A stretch of DNA of 64,000 nucleotides from an uncultured Aquimarina sp. (lineage in GTDB: Bacteria > Bacteroidota > Bacteroidia > Flavobacteriales > Flavobacteriaceae). Numbering within the stretch: the first letter of the stretch is position 1; each line of letters starts with the position of its first letter. The stretch spans positions 1 to 64,000 of the forward strand of contig CANMTP010000003.1 in assembly GCA_947500845.1 (NCBI GenBank). The letters run 5' to 3'. The notes beneath the pieces were generated by a model, which saw nothing but the letters and a program-made list of their open reading frames with translations, did not search any database and was not told the DNA's origin. Both the position numbers and the translations under genes were made by a program. This document shows, in pieces, positions 8,755 to 18,740 of the stretch.

Positions 8755-11151
8755 CTATTCCTTGATTTCAATTTTACGTTTCAACTCGTTTCCTTTTTCA
8801 TCCAGAACAGTAATGATGTGTTTGCCTGGTTTTGGTAATATCGGCATCTCATGAAATTGCCTGGTAGCACCTACAAATTCATCATCAATATACCAAAATA
8901 CCTGTGTCTCGGGACTTGTATGTGCTATTTTGAGGATTACCTCATTGGTTTTTCCATCAAATCCTTTTGGCAGATACACGGTGCTATTTCCCTTCGGGAA
9001 AATGAAATCCATGCTGGACTGAGATTCTTTTACACAATCGCGGCGGTATGATGGTAGGGATCTATACTGTGCATTATTTGTTTTAAAAAAATATTCTTGT
9101 AAAGGTGGTAAAACAAACCAAGGTTCATGTACGATATCGGCAACAGATTCACATGAAGAATTGACTCGATATTGCTTTGTTTTATCCAGATGTATTAAGT
9201 GATGAAAGGGACAAGAGGTACTGCTAGTTCCAGAGATAGGGACGTAGTTTTGCGTCTTAGGACAATTACTTCCAGCCAGAAAACCACTTATTGCACAAAC
9301 TTGAACTTCAACAAGATCATCGTAGGGTGCAGGAAACCATTTTGTATTGGGTAATAAATTAAATATGTCAAACAAGACTGGCGCGGCTGCATTAAGCCCA
9401 GTAAGTTCTGGGCGACCCTCACCATCTGCATTACCAATCCATACTCCTACAACGTGCTTTTGGCTAACGCCAATAGCCCAAGCATCCCGATTACCAAAAC
9501 TTGTTCCTGTTTTCCAGGCAATCTCTCGCGACGAATCATAGAATTCCCATGCTTCATCTCCTTCTGGTCGATTTACGTTTTTCATGGCTTCAAAAGTTAA
9601 CCAGACACTTCCTGCACCAAATAGTTGTTTTTGCAATTCTTTTTTTCCAAAATCAACTTTTTTATTTACTAATAAAAGAGGCTCACTAAACTCGTTTTCA
9701 AAATACTCGCTCGATGTTTCTTGATAATGATTAAGTACTCCTGCAAAACCTGCATACGTTTTGCATAGGTCCCAAAGATTTGCTTCTGCGCCACCCACTA
9801 TAAGTGACAATCCGTAATGATCTGCACCATATCTTAGCCCATTGATTTTAAATGCATTCAATTCATCTCTAAATCTCTGTAAACCATATTGTTGCAATAA
9901 TCGCACTGCGGGCACATTTAACGATCTTGACAGTGCGCGGTTGGCAGGTACAACACCACTATAGCTTTCATCAAAATTCTTTGGGTTATATCCTGCAATT
10001 ACTGTTGGAATATCTGACACCAACTGTGCTGGCAACAATTCACCTTTATCCATCATTGCAGCATAAAGTAATGGTTTTAAGGTACTACCCGTACTGCGAT
10101 TCGCCTGGATGATATCTACATCCTTTTGATGATATTTATCTGTTGGTGCATTACCAACATAACTTATAACCTTACGAGCATCTACATCTATTACCAACAC
10201 AGCCATGTTATGAACCTCATTTTGCTTCAAAACTTCGTGGTGTTTTTTTACCACTTGATTGACTTGCTTTTGCAATGTAAAATTGATCGTTGTCTTTACT
10301 CTGTCTCCATCATATTTCTTTGCCAATCGATCTAGTAAATGTGTAGCTATCTGCGGAAGAAAATAAGGCTTTTGGGGCAAAGTTTCGTTTATCGATAACT
10401 CATAGGTTAAAGAGTCAATGGTTTTTTCTTCTAAAAGCGTTCGCAATAAACGGTTTCTTTTTTCTTGCAATCTGGTTTGATTCTTGCCTGGATAAATAAG
10501 AGACGGAGCATTAGGTAACACGGCTAATGTTGCACTTTCTGCCCACGAAAGTTGATGTGACGGCAACCCAAAATATCTCCAGGCTGCCATATCAATTCCC
10601 ACCACATTGCCACCAAAAGGTGCATGCGAAGCATATAGTTTTAGAATACTTTCTTTTGAAGTTGAGAGCTCAAGTCGAGTAGCTAAGACTAGCTCTTTCA
10701 ATTTCTCGAAGTACGTTCTTTTTTTACCCTTCCGTGCCAAACGAATCACTTGTTGAGTGATAGTACTGCCCCCACGAACTATCTTGCCCGCCTTTATATT
10801 CTCTTTAATAGCTTCTAGCATAGCTAAAGGATTAAATCCGGGATGCACATAAAATTGTTGGTCCTCGAAGGCGAGGATACATTTCTTAAATTTATAAGGC
10901 ACGCTGTCGGTTTCAGGAAAACGCCATTGGCCATCGGTTGCTATTTTGGCACCCAGAAGTTCTCCCGATCTGGCTTCAATTACAGTAGCCGTTGGATCAT
11001 CGAATAATGGTTTGGGTAATAAAAAATAATACCATAACGACAAAACCGTTAAGATTATAAAGCGTTTTTTATTAGTCCTATAAAAATTTAACAAAGAAAT
11101 GTCTACAGCATAAATTCTATTTTGCAATCTATCATTTAGATTAAACAACAT
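8755..11151 (-). CDS. pbpC: Penicillin-binding protein 1C (bifunctional glycosyltransferase/transpeptidase)
   Basis: A 798-residue class A PBP of the 1C type. One transmembrane helix (about 30-47) is followed by a GT51 glycosyltransferase domain with catalytic Glu96 in EDQQFYVHPG and RGGSTITQQ at 126-134. The transpeptidase has the SxxK motif at Ser356-Lys359, SxN at 410-412 and KTG at 547-549. The last 100 residues form the PBP1C-specific C-terminal beta domain. It polymerises and cross-links peptidoglycan at the inner membrane. The macroglobulin gene lies upstream on the same strand, the pbpC-yfhM pairing known from many Gram-negative bacteria, but here 725 bp and a small peptide gene separate them. 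Confidence 0.93.
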   Translation of the reverse strand: MLFNLNDRLQNRIYAVDISLLNFYRTNKKRFIILTVLSLWYYFLLPKPLFDDPTATVIEARSGELLGAKIATDGQWRFPETDSVPYKFKKCILAFEDQQFYVHPGFNPLAMLEAIKENIKAGKIVRGGSTITQQVIRLARKGKKRTYFEKLKELVLATRLELSTSKESILKLYASHAPFGGNVVGIDMAAWRYFGLPSHQLSWAESATLAVLPNAPSLIYPGKNQTRLQEKRNRLLRTLLEEKTIDSLTYELSINETLPQKPYFLPQIATHLLDRLAKKYDGDRVKTTINFTLQKQVNQVVKKHHEVLKQNEVHNMAVLVIDVDARKVISYVGNAPTDKYHQKDVDIIQANRSTGSTLKPLLYAAMMDKGELLPAQLVSDIPTVIAGYNPKNFDESYSGVVPANRALSRSLNVPAVRLLQQYGLQRFRDELNAFKINGLRYGADHYGLSLIVGGAEANLWDLCKTYAGFAGVLNHYQETSSEYFENEFSEPLLLVNKKVDFGKKELQKQLFGAGSVWLTFEAMKNVNRPEGDEAWEFYDSSREIAWKTGTSFGNRDAWAIGVSQKHVVGVWIGNADGEGRPELTGLNAAAPVLFDIFNLLPNTKWFPAPYDDLVEVQVCAISGFLAGSNCPKTQNYVPISGTSSTSCPFHHLIHLDKTKQYRVNSSCESVADIVHEPWFVLPPLQEYFFKTNNAQYRSLPSYRRDCVKESQSSMDFIFPKGNSTVYLPKGFDGKTNEVILKIAHTSPETQVFWYIDDEFVGATRQFHEMPILPKPGKHIITVLDEKGNELKRKIEIKE

Positions 11152-11280
11152 AACAAAGTCTACAGAAAAATTAAAAGTTTTTAATTCTTAGCCAAAGTAC
11201 GACATAATTTTTCTCTAATTTCAGCCTAGACTCATACATGTAATTTCTATCTATTTTTTTACTGGTGACAATAAAACGTA

Positions 11281-11310
11281 AAAAATCCTGAACACCAGTC
11301 CAGGACTTTT
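11281..11310 (-). terminator. Terminator after the orphan lanthipeptide-type precursor
   Basis: Read on the minus strand, AAAAGTCCTG pairs with CAGGATTTTT (one G-U wobble) around a 10-base loop, and the 3' arm runs into a T-tract. It starts about 20 bp after the stop codon at 11332, so the small gene appears to have its own short transcript. Confidence 0.6.
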
Positions 11311-11331
11311 AATTGTAATTAATTTTTTAGG

Positions 11332-11496
11332 TCACAAAGTTATTTCGCACCAAGTTATTTTGGAATAGCAAAGTATTGAACAGACATCGGTACTATTATA
11401 AACAGGAATAGGTTCCCCTCCCTTAATTGAGCCCGCTTGGAGTTTTGTAATAATTTGTTTGTTTAAATTAAGGTTTTTCAATTCTTTATTTTTCAT
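11332..11496 (-). CDS. Orphan class I lanthipeptide-type precursor peptide
   Basis: An ATG at 11496 opens a 54-residue peptide ending at TGA 11332. The leader is basic and helical (MKNKELKNLNLNKQIITKL) and ends in KGG at residues 25-27. It matches the leaders at 46109-46534 in register (L-x-LxK-x-(I/V)IT-K-L then (I/V)KGG). The 27-residue core starts EPIPVYNSTDVC and holds Cys39, Cys43 and Cys50 with six Ser/Thr, suitable for lanthionine rings. No modification enzyme is nearby, so the LanB/LanC proteins about 29 kb away are the obvious candidates to act on it in trans. A terminator follows. Expression and modification are unproven. Confidence 0.72.
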   Translation of the reverse strand: MKNKELKNLNLNKQIITKLQAGSIKGGEPIPVYNSTDVCSILCYSKITWCEITL

Positions 11497-11876
11497 ATTT
11501 TCTATATTTTAGATTAAAGATAATTTTTAGTTATGTTAATTTCCCCCAATCATAAGTTAAACAAATTATAAGCATTTAAGTAATCGTAGAAATCATACTC
11601 TATATCTTAGAGGTGAGTATTAGCTGGCTTGTAACTTAAAATCATTCAGTGGTTATTTTTCTAGTATGATTATCGGAATAGATATCTCCTGACATTTTTT
11701 TGATAGGCCAAAAAAATTATTAACCTCATTTCCTAACATTAACCATCTTAACAAAAAACTTCAAATATTAGTGTTTGAGAGACAGAAACTCTTTTCAAAA
11801 CTTCCATAAAGCTCTTCTTAAGAAATGAATATTAATGACTCTTCTATTGAGAATACAAACCATTAAATATTATTAA
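11497..11876. other. Intergenic region with no recognised gene
   Basis: These 380 bp between the macroglobulin stop and the orphan precursor gene are AT-rich and contain no convincing ORF, RNA gene or repeat. A weak promoter-like TATAATTTG lies about 75 bp upstream of the precursor ATG on the minus strand, but no matching TTG box was seen at the expected distance. Confidence 0.5.
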
Positions 11877-14800
11877 TTACTTCACCACCTCAACCCATTT
11901 TCCTTTGGTTCGTACCAAATAGTCATGATCATACATCGCTTCACATTGAACACCGGGTAAATAATATCTCCCCAGGTAGGAAGCATTTAATAAAATAGTC
12001 ACGGTTTTGCTTTCTTTGGGTTTCAAATCAAAGTAGAAATTCACTCGATCATCTCTAATATCGGTATGTGCGACTTTATTCGCCCTAAATGACCCAAAAT
12101 CTGTAAACCGAGTATTTACCACTTCCCATCCAGATGGAAAAACTTCGGTTAAGGCGATATCCTTTACTTGGGTATCGGTAGTATTGGTCACTGTTACTTC
12201 GGCGACAAAATCTGTTCCCTGAGTTAATTGAATAGGGTTGATTATTTTGCCATCCCGAGTTTTGTAATCTACAACGACTTTAAAATTACTTTCAATCACC
12301 TTTTCTTGACCAACAGGAAGGATTCCACTAGTAGCCAACTGTACAAATATGGTAATGTCTCTGTTATTTTTCAAGACCAATTTATTGTCTTTTTGAATTG
12401 CTAGTTCTCCTGAAGTTGCCAGGGTTTTAGTAGTATTAGCACTTTTGGATTTTCCATTAAGAGTATACTGCACGTTAACTCCTTTTCCACCAACATAGGT
12501 CGCATATTTTGCCATGGCCATCAAGACATACGAAGTAGTTTGCGTACTCATCCAGCTCTTTGAGGATAGTGCTTTGGCGAGGTTTACTGCCACCTGTTGT
12601 GCCTTGGCTTTTTCATCTAACATTACAAGAGTCTCCAACGCCATAGCCCGATTACGATTCGCAGATCCGTAGGTATAATCGTAGTTTGGTCTTGACTGAA
12701 AATTAATGCTTGCTGAATTTAGTAATTTTTGAGCCGCCTTGTTTTGACCAATCAAACTGTAGGCTACCGCCAATCTTAATTTAGCATCATTTGATATTGT
12801 AGAAGTTTCTCTTAATCTATTCATTGATGCCATGTCAGGACTTCCGGCCAATGCCAAACTATATAATCGATATGCCTGAGCCAAATCATTGCCTCCACTA
12901 CGCCATCTTTTGGCTTGCTGCTGTTGATAATTAATCCAGTTGCTTTTGAAACCTATAGGCAGTACATATCCCTTCTTATTTGCTTCGATCAGAAAATGAC
13001 CGGCATAGGTAGTTCCCCAATCATTAGGTTTGCTATACCCAGGCCAATAGGACATTCCCCCGTTAGGTTGAATGTAGCGCTTCAAATTAAAAATAGCGGC
13101 TTCTATATTTTTTTGGATTTTACTTTGACGTTCTGAAGACAAATTGAATATGTCTGCTAAATACAACTGTGAAAAGGCAGCTGATGTAATTTGCTCAACA
13201 CAACCATGGGGATATCGAATTAAATAATCTAATCTGCTTTCAAAATTCATGGGCGGTAGTGATGACATTTCTATCGTTGCACTATTGCTTCCTGAAATTC
13301 CGAAAGCTGCAAAATCGATTTCTTGTTGGCTATTGGGTTCTAGAATGATTGATGTCACTTCAGTAGTCATGGGGTTCGGATTAATTATATTAATTGGAAC
13401 CTTATACGATGCTTTTTCTCCGCCACCGCTAGCCAGCACTTCAATATCGGTAATTGTAGCTCCATCTAGCACTTCAATATCAAAATAGGTCATCTTTTCG
13501 TCGGGTTGAGGAAAAGAGAGGTTTTTTTGAGTCTTACCAAGTACTCTAAACCCTTTATTGGGTTTCAGCGTTACACTCACATTTTTGACTTTATTCTCCA
13601 TGGCAAAAACGGTAACGGGTATCGTCACTTTTTCACCGGGAGTTATCTTTCTGGGTATTGAAGTTAGCACCATTAATGGTTTTCGAACCGGCGTGGTTTT
13701 TTCCACACTTCCGTAGGCAGCTTTGTTAGCATCTGAAGCCACAACCATAGTCCTCACCGACCCCACGTATTTTGGAATTTTAATCTGGTGCGAACGTGTT
13801 TCGCCTTGTTTTAACTCAAAAGGGCCTTTGTATACGACCATTGGTTTAAAGCGATTGGCTTTTTTGGATTTGCTTCCGCCAGCTTCTGCATCACCACCAA
13901 TACTAAACACCTGGTTAATACTTCCGCCATAGGCGCCAATCACATCATCATATATATCCCATGTTTTAACACCTAACGCTTCGCGGGCATAAAAACTCTC
14001 CCATGGATTTGGTGTTTTGAATCGCGTAAGATCCAGTAATCCTTCGTCTACGATAGCAATCGAATATGTCATGGGTTTACTTTGGGTTTCGCTAACTTTT
14101 ACAGTAATGGTTTCTTCGGGCTGGAGTACATCTGGCATGGTTAGCTTTGGTTGTACTTTGGTATTGGGATCTTCTACCGAAATGGGTACTACACCGTACA
14201 AGCGTATTGGTAAATCATTTGCTGTGGAGGCGTGAGGCTGCAACAACGTAATATGGATGTACACATTTGGAGTGTAAAGACCTTCTATAGGCATCTCAAA
14301 TTTGGTTTCTCCTTTTTGTGGGGTTATCCATTGTGAAGACAATACTTCGGTACCATTTTCTACGGTAACCAATGCTCTACCGCCTTCACTAGACGGAAAG
14401 GTTATGGTTGCCTTTTCACCGACAGTATACGATTTCTTATCAGTAGAAAATAGCAGCATTGTGGCTGCAGAAGGATCATTTTTACGTGATTTTCCTGCCC
14501 AGCCCGGCCAGTCGATATACATTATTTTTCCTGTCGCGTGACCTCCATTCGGATCTATCACTCTTACCAAATATCTTCCCCATTCGGGATATTTTAGCTC
14601 AAAATTAAAACTGGCTTTACCAGTAGTATTAGTAGTTATTTTAGTTTTAAATACTTCATTGTGATATGAACCCCGATTGTAGGATGATAAATTATCTTCT
14701 GAAGTATCCCACCACCATCGCCAGTCAACTTTATAAATATTTACTTCGAGATCCTTTACTGATTTTGGATTTCCTTTTTCATCGACAGCAACCACATCAA

Positions 14801-17402
14801 ACGTATGCTTGGTATCAGTAAGTAGCATTCCTCTGGCTTTATCGCCTTTTGGAACGTTGATACCTACATATGTGCTATATGGAGAATAGTCTTTTGAAAC
14901 TACATCTGTGCTGAAATCTCCTCCATTCTCATAAACCTTGGTGATAAATGATGCTCTAAGCATTCCTGCCGCCTTGTTTTGCAATTTCGGTTTTAGATTA
15001 AAACTAGCTTTTCCTTCATTTGAAACCCTTCCACTAAAAACTTCTTGCTCTTCGCTACCAAAACGACGTGTTGGATCATCAAAAATATAACCTGGAAAAG
15101 TTTTAAAATTGGTTTTACTGGGGTTGAAACGAACATTGATATCTGCCTTTAGATTTTTTGCTATAGCCCCATGCAGCCAAATTACTTCCAAATTTCCTTT
15201 AATATTTTTATCTGCACCCAGTATATCATCCTCAAACGTTGTTTTAATTTTGAGTCGATTCGGTTTTATGGTTTCAATCTTAAGTGGCTTTGTAAAACTA
15301 GCACCTCCTACCATTACTTTGGCTTGCCAATTTCCCGTTGGAGCCTGGTCTGAGGTATTTACTATAAATTTGTAGAAATTGTTGATCCCATCAGTTTTGG
15401 TTTCTTGATGAGTAACTTTACCATAAGGATCTCTAAGTTCAAACTTTACAGGATGCTCCTCTGGAAGTTTATTGGCATTATCATTCAGCATAAATGACAA
15501 GAACAAGGTATCACCAGGTCTCCAAACACCACGTTCACCATACATAAATCCTTTAATCCCTTTTTGAAGATGAACTCCAGAAACGTCGAACTTACTTACC
15601 GATAGTGCATTGCCGTCACTAAGCTTAACATAGGTTTGTTCTTTTCCTGATCGTGCAATGGCAAAATATGCCGGGCGGTCGGCATCAAAAACGGTCATAC
15701 CTTCAGCATCTGTGGTCACCACACCCATTTCTTGTTGTTGATAGTTATAGAACGTAATGTTAGCATTAGAGATCGGACTGGTAGTCACGATATCATTTAC
15801 TGTAACCGTATAAGAATGATTCAACCCCTTTTTGACTACCACCCCAAGGTTCGAAGCCAGTATATTCGCTACTACTTTTCGATCCCTGAAATAAGAAGTA
15901 CTACATGGATCATCTCGTTCTTGCCAGTTGTACCCATAGTAGTCGTCATAATAATACTGCGAAGTATCCCAAAAGCTTGATTCTGACTCTTCATCATAAT
16001 TTTCTGCAAGTTCATCTATAGTTGTATCATCTGCTTTTTGACCAGCACATTTGTATAATGAATATTCCTTTCGATAATTCAATTCAACATGATAAATTGC
16101 GCCGGGGTCTGGAGAGATTAATTCTTTTAAGTCGATTGCAAATGCGTTCCATTTACTCAAATTTAGAGAAGCATTTTCCTGAAGATTGATTAATTTTTTT
16201 GCAACGGGTCGTGCTACACTTCTTAGGTTACCATAACCATCAAGATTATTACTTTGTAAAAACTGAAGAATGTTATTTTCAAATACTTTAATTACTTGTA
16301 CCTCGACAGCACGAAGATTAACCGCCTCAAAATTAAATTTAAGATTATTTGAAGTGGGTAAGATCACTCCGCTTTGTAATAACCGCACCTCTGGTTTGGG
16401 TTGCTGAAATGATATTTTTTCTGAATACGCTGTCTTTAACTTATAATTATCTGTGCTTCTGATTCCTTCAAAAACAGTTACTTCTAAAGTTCCTTTTAAT
16501 TCTGTTTTGGGATATACTTTAAGTACATTTCCATTTACGGTATATTTTAAATTATTAGCTCCTGAAATGGTCACTAAGCCATTAAAATTCTGATTCTTCT
16601 TTAACGGATCGGAAAAATTAATTTCTACATATTGGTTATCCACATTAGCAACAGAAACACTTAATACCGAAAAGTTGTTCTTACCAGGGATTGTTAAAAC
16701 ATCCTTTCCTTTGGTATCAATGTCAAAATCTTCTCCAGACCATTTAATTTCTACTTCAGAATCCTCTTCAAAACGTTGAATGCTATCAATTCTAAAAGTA
16801 AACTGCCTGCTTTTATCCAATGATTCACTAAATTTTACTGAGATATTTTTCCCTTTCTGAGTGGCTGTCACCAATTTTTTAGCGATATCAAACTTCAACT
16901 GATCACTAGACGTTAAGGTTCCGTCGATGTACTGCCAATCTTTACTGTAGGATTGAAGATTATTTGTGAGTATAGAAAATTGCTGCTTCAATGTTTTTAC
17001 ACTAAATACAAATTCCTCATCTAAATCATTTTTTATCTCTTTAACCAAATCCTCAAGATCCAGGGTAAATGTATATTGCGTGTCTTCGTCAAATCCTTCT
17101 TCTGGTTGAAAAGAAATAGTGCGATTGTTAACTGCAATTACTTTCCCCTTTACCGATGGGGATACTTTTAGCAATTTTTTTGATAGCTCTTGATTATCAT
17201 CCCAGCCTTTTACCGGTGTTTGTAAAACCACATATACATTATCCAGTACCGAAATAACCCCGGTAGAAACATCTGAGATATAGTCTTGGTATTTGTTAAG
17301 TTCTGAAGCATTTGCCTCTGCAATTGCCTGAGCGTCTTTTTTCTTACATGAGAATACTAGGGTTACAACAAGTAACACAGAGAGAATTCTTGATAACTGC
17401 AT
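11877..17402 (-). CDS. Alpha-2-macroglobulin family lipoprotein with thioester motif (YfhM-like)
   Basis: A very large periplasmic lipoprotein (about 1841 residues). I place the start at ATG 17402 because it gives a proper lipoprotein signal (MQLSRILSVLLVVTLVFSC) and because a terminator hairpin at 17451-17474 lies inside any longer reading. It has repeated macroglobulin beta domains, a bait-like region, and the thioester motif GCVEQ with Cys1401 and Gln1404, followed by the helical thioester/complement domain and a C-terminal receptor-binding-like domain. Bacterial members trap proteases covalently in the periplasm and are often paired with PBP1C, as here. Confidence 0.92.
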   Translation of the reverse strand: MQLSRILSVLLVVTLVFSCKKKDAQAIAEANASELNKYQDYISDVSTGVISVLDNVYVVLQTPVKGWDDNQELSKKLLKVSPSVKGKVIAVNNRTISFQPEEGFDEDTQYTFTLDLEDLVKEIKNDLDEEFVFSVKTLKQQFSILTNNLQSYSKDWQYIDGTLTSSDQLKFDIAKKLVTATQKGKNISVKFSESLDKSRQFTFRIDSIQRFEEDSEVEIKWSGEDFDIDTKGKDVLTIPGKNNFSVLSVSVANVDNQYVEINFSDPLKKNQNFNGLVTISGANNLKYTVNGNVLKVYPKTELKGTLEVTVFEGIRSTDNYKLKTAYSEKISFQQPKPEVRLLQSGVILPTSNNLKFNFEAVNLRAVEVQVIKVFENNILQFLQSNNLDGYGNLRSVARPVAKKLINLQENASLNLSKWNAFAIDLKELISPDPGAIYHVELNYRKEYSLYKCAGQKADDTTIDELAENYDEESESSFWDTSQYYYDDYYGYNWQERDDPCSTSYFRDRKVVANILASNLGVVVKKGLNHSYTVTVNDIVTTSPISNANITFYNYQQQEMGVVTTDAEGMTVFDADRPAYFAIARSGKEQTYVKLSDGNALSVSKFDVSGVHLQKGIKGFMYGERGVWRPGDTLFLSFMLNDNANKLPEEHPVKFELRDPYGKVTHQETKTDGINNFYKFIVNTSDQAPTGNWQAKVMVGGASFTKPLKIETIKPNRLKIKTTFEDDILGADKNIKGNLEVIWLHGAIAKNLKADINVRFNPSKTNFKTFPGYIFDDPTRRFGSEEQEVFSGRVSNEGKASFNLKPKLQNKAAGMLRASFITKVYENGGDFSTDVVSKDYSPYSTYVGINVPKGDKARGMLLTDTKHTFDVVAVDEKGNPKSVKDLEVNIYKVDWRWWWDTSEDNLSSYNRGSYHNEVFKTKITTNTTGKASFNFELKYPEWGRYLVRVIDPNGGHATGKIMYIDWPGWAGKSRKNDPSAATMLLFSTDKKSYTVGEKATITFPSSEGGRALVTVENGTEVLSSQWITPQKGETKFEMPIEGLYTPNVYIHITLLQPHASTANDLPIRLYGVVPISVEDPNTKVQPKLTMPDVLQPEETITVKVSETQSKPMTYSIAIVDEGLLDLTRFKTPNPWESFYAREALGVKTWDIYDDVIGAYGGSINQVFSIGGDAEAGGSKSKKANRFKPMVVYKGPFELKQGETRSHQIKIPKYVGSVRTMVVASDANKAAYGSVEKTTPVRKPLMVLTSIPRKITPGEKVTIPVTVFAMENKVKNVSVTLKPNKGFRVLGKTQKNLSFPQPDEKMTYFDIEVLDGATITDIEVLASGGGEKASYKVPINIINPNPMTTEVTSIILEPNSQQEIDFAAFGISGSNSATIEMSSLPPMNFESRLDYLIRYPHGCVEQITSAAFSQLYLADIFNLSSERQSKIQKNIEAAIFNLKRYIQPNGGMSYWPGYSKPNDWGTTYAGHFLIEANKKGYVLPIGFKSNWINYQQQQAKRWRSGGNDLAQAYRLYSLALAGSPDMASMNRLRETSTISNDAKLRLAVAYSLIGQNKAAQKLLNSASINFQSRPNYDYTYGSANRNRAMALETLVMLDEKAKAQQVAVNLAKALSSKSWMSTQTTSYVLMAMAKYATYVGGKGVNVQYTLNGKSKSANTTKTLATSGELAIQKDNKLVLKNNRDITIFVQLATSGILPVGQEKVIESNFKVVVDYKTRDGKIINPIQLTQGTDFVAEVTVTNTTDTQVKDIALTEVFPSGWEVVNTRFTDFGSFRANKVAHTDIRDDRVNFYFDLKPKESKTVTILLNASYLGRYYLPGVQCEAMYDHDYLVRTKGKWVEVVK

Positions 17403-17450
17403 AAAAGAATTGGATTTAGTTGATCTTATAAATGTAAGATAATTTATCAT

Positions 17451-17474
17451 AAAAAAACCCTCCAGATAGAGGGT
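17451..17474 (-). terminator. Terminator directly upstream of the macroglobulin gene
   Basis: On the minus strand ACCCTC-tatctg-GAGGGT is followed by seven T residues. It lies 49 bp before the chosen macroglobulin ATG and rules out the longer ORF reading that would run through it. Confidence 0.7.
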
Positions 17475-17524
17475 CATTAATGAACTACCTCGCTGAGCAA
17501 GGTATCAGAACGAATAACGCTGCG

Positions 17525-17562
17525 AAAAAAGAGCCAAGAAAACAGACTTTTTGTCTTGGCTC
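17525..17562 (-). terminator. Terminator of the TIR/isoaspartyl peptidase operon
   Basis: The perfect 9-bp stem GAGCCAAGA/TCTTGGCTC (17531-17539 with 17554-17562) is followed on the minus strand by six T residues. It lies about 90 bp after the peptidase stop at 17652 and separates that operon from the macroglobulin gene. Confidence 0.75.
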
Positions 17563-17651
17563 TTGGTTCCTTGTAGACTGTGAACTACTATATGCTACAC
17601 CAGAGGCAGAGCTTCAGGGAATTCTATTGATTAAAATCATCAAATTAATCG

Positions 17652-18731
17652 TTACTCTTTATAAATACCAATCGTCAATTCTCCTGCGGCATTCATGGTT
17701 GCACGGTACATCCCTGCGGTATTAAACTCCATAGATACATTTCCTTTGTTATCTATGGCTACAATTCCTCCAGTACCACCAAGGGTCGTAAGTTTATTCT
17801 GAATTACTTCGGCTGTGGCTTCTTTTAGTGAAAGCTGCTTATATTCTATCATTGCTGAAATATCATAGGCTACCATACCTCTTATAAAGTACTCACCCCA
17901 ACCCGTACTAGATACTGCACAGGTGGCATTATTCGCATAGGTACCTGCACCAATAATAGGAGAGTCGCCAATACGATTCCATTTTTTATTGGTCATCCCT
18001 CCTGTTGAAGTACCCGCCGCAAGATTACCTTTTTTATCTAATGCAGCACAGCCTACCGTTCCAAACTTAGCGTTTTTGATTACCGGATCGTAGAATGCTG
18101 TAGTTTTATTCGCTTCTTTATTTTTTTCTTTTTCTTTTACTCGTTCTAATGATTTTATACGATCTTCTGTAAAGAAATATGAAGGGTCAACGAGTTCCAA
18201 TTTCATTTCTTTGGCAAACAGCTCTGCACCATTTCCTGATAATAATACATGAGGTGAACTAAGCATCACTTCTTTTGCTAAATTAATAGGGTTTTTAACT
18301 GTTTTTACACCTGCCACGGCCCCGGCATTTAGATTGCTGCCATCCATGATAGAGGCATCTAATTCGTTTACTCCTTCACTATTAAAAACAGCGCCCTTTC
18401 CTGCATTAAATAGCGGTGAGTTTTCGAGAACATTGATTGTTTTTTCTACCGCTTCAAGACTTGTCCCTCCATTTTTTAAGATCGTATGCCCTACTTTAAT
18501 AGCTTCTTCAAGCTTTGCCTTATAAGCCGCTTCTTTTTCTGGGGTCATGTTTTCTTTCAGAATGGTTCCTGCTCCTCCATGAATTACAATTCCAAAAGTA
18601 TTTACCGATTTTTCGAGTTCTTCTGTGGCAGTGTCTGCAACAGAGGTTTCTGCTGATTCTTTTGGTTGTTCTTTACATGCAAAGGCCAAAATAAAGCTTA
18701 AACAAATGAGTATTCTTTTCATGTGTTTCAT
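17652..18731 (-). CDS. Isoaspartyl peptidase / L-asparaginase (Ntn hydrolase, family T2), lipoprotein
   Basis: A 359-residue plant-type asparaginase. HGGAGT at 51-56 opens the enzyme, and the autoprocessing site is FG-Thr225 in KFGTVGC, which becomes the N-terminal nucleophile of the beta subunit. The substrate-binding RIGDSPIIGAGTYA and STGWGEYFIR follow. The lipobox ILAFAC near residue 19 suggests a lipid-anchored periplasmic enzyme, unlike the cytoplasmic E. coli IaaA. An alternative ATG at 18722 gives a slightly shorter signal. It should cleave isoaspartyl dipeptides and asparagine. It starts 9 bp after the TIR gene and so is probably cotranscribed with it. Confidence 0.9.
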   Translation of the reverse strand: MKHMKRILICLSFILAFACKEQPKESAETSVADTATEELEKSVNTFGIVIHGGAGTILKENMTPEKEAAYKAKLEEAIKVGHTILKNGGTSLEAVEKTINVLENSPLFNAGKGAVFNSEGVNELDASIMDGSNLNAGAVAGVKTVKNPINLAKEVMLSSPHVLLSGNGAELFAKEMKLELVDPSYFFTEDRIKSLERVKEKEKNKEANKTTAFYDPVIKNAKFGTVGCAALDKKGNLAAGTSTGGMTNKKWNRIGDSPIIGAGTYANNATCAVSSTGWGEYFIRGMVAYDISAMIEYKQLSLKEATAEVIQNKLTTLGGTGGIVAIDNKGNVSMEFNTAGMYRATMNAAGELTIGIYKE

Positions 18732-18740
18732 TTTACTGTT

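Noticed and set aside
13249..13488. Plus-strand open frames inside the macroglobulin gene
   Set aside because: They lie antisense to a strongly conserved coding region and have no recognisable protein features.
17403..17477. Longer N-terminus for the macroglobulin gene
   Set aside because: A clear terminator hairpin lies at 17451-17474, and the internal ATG at 17402 gives a proper lipoprotein signal.
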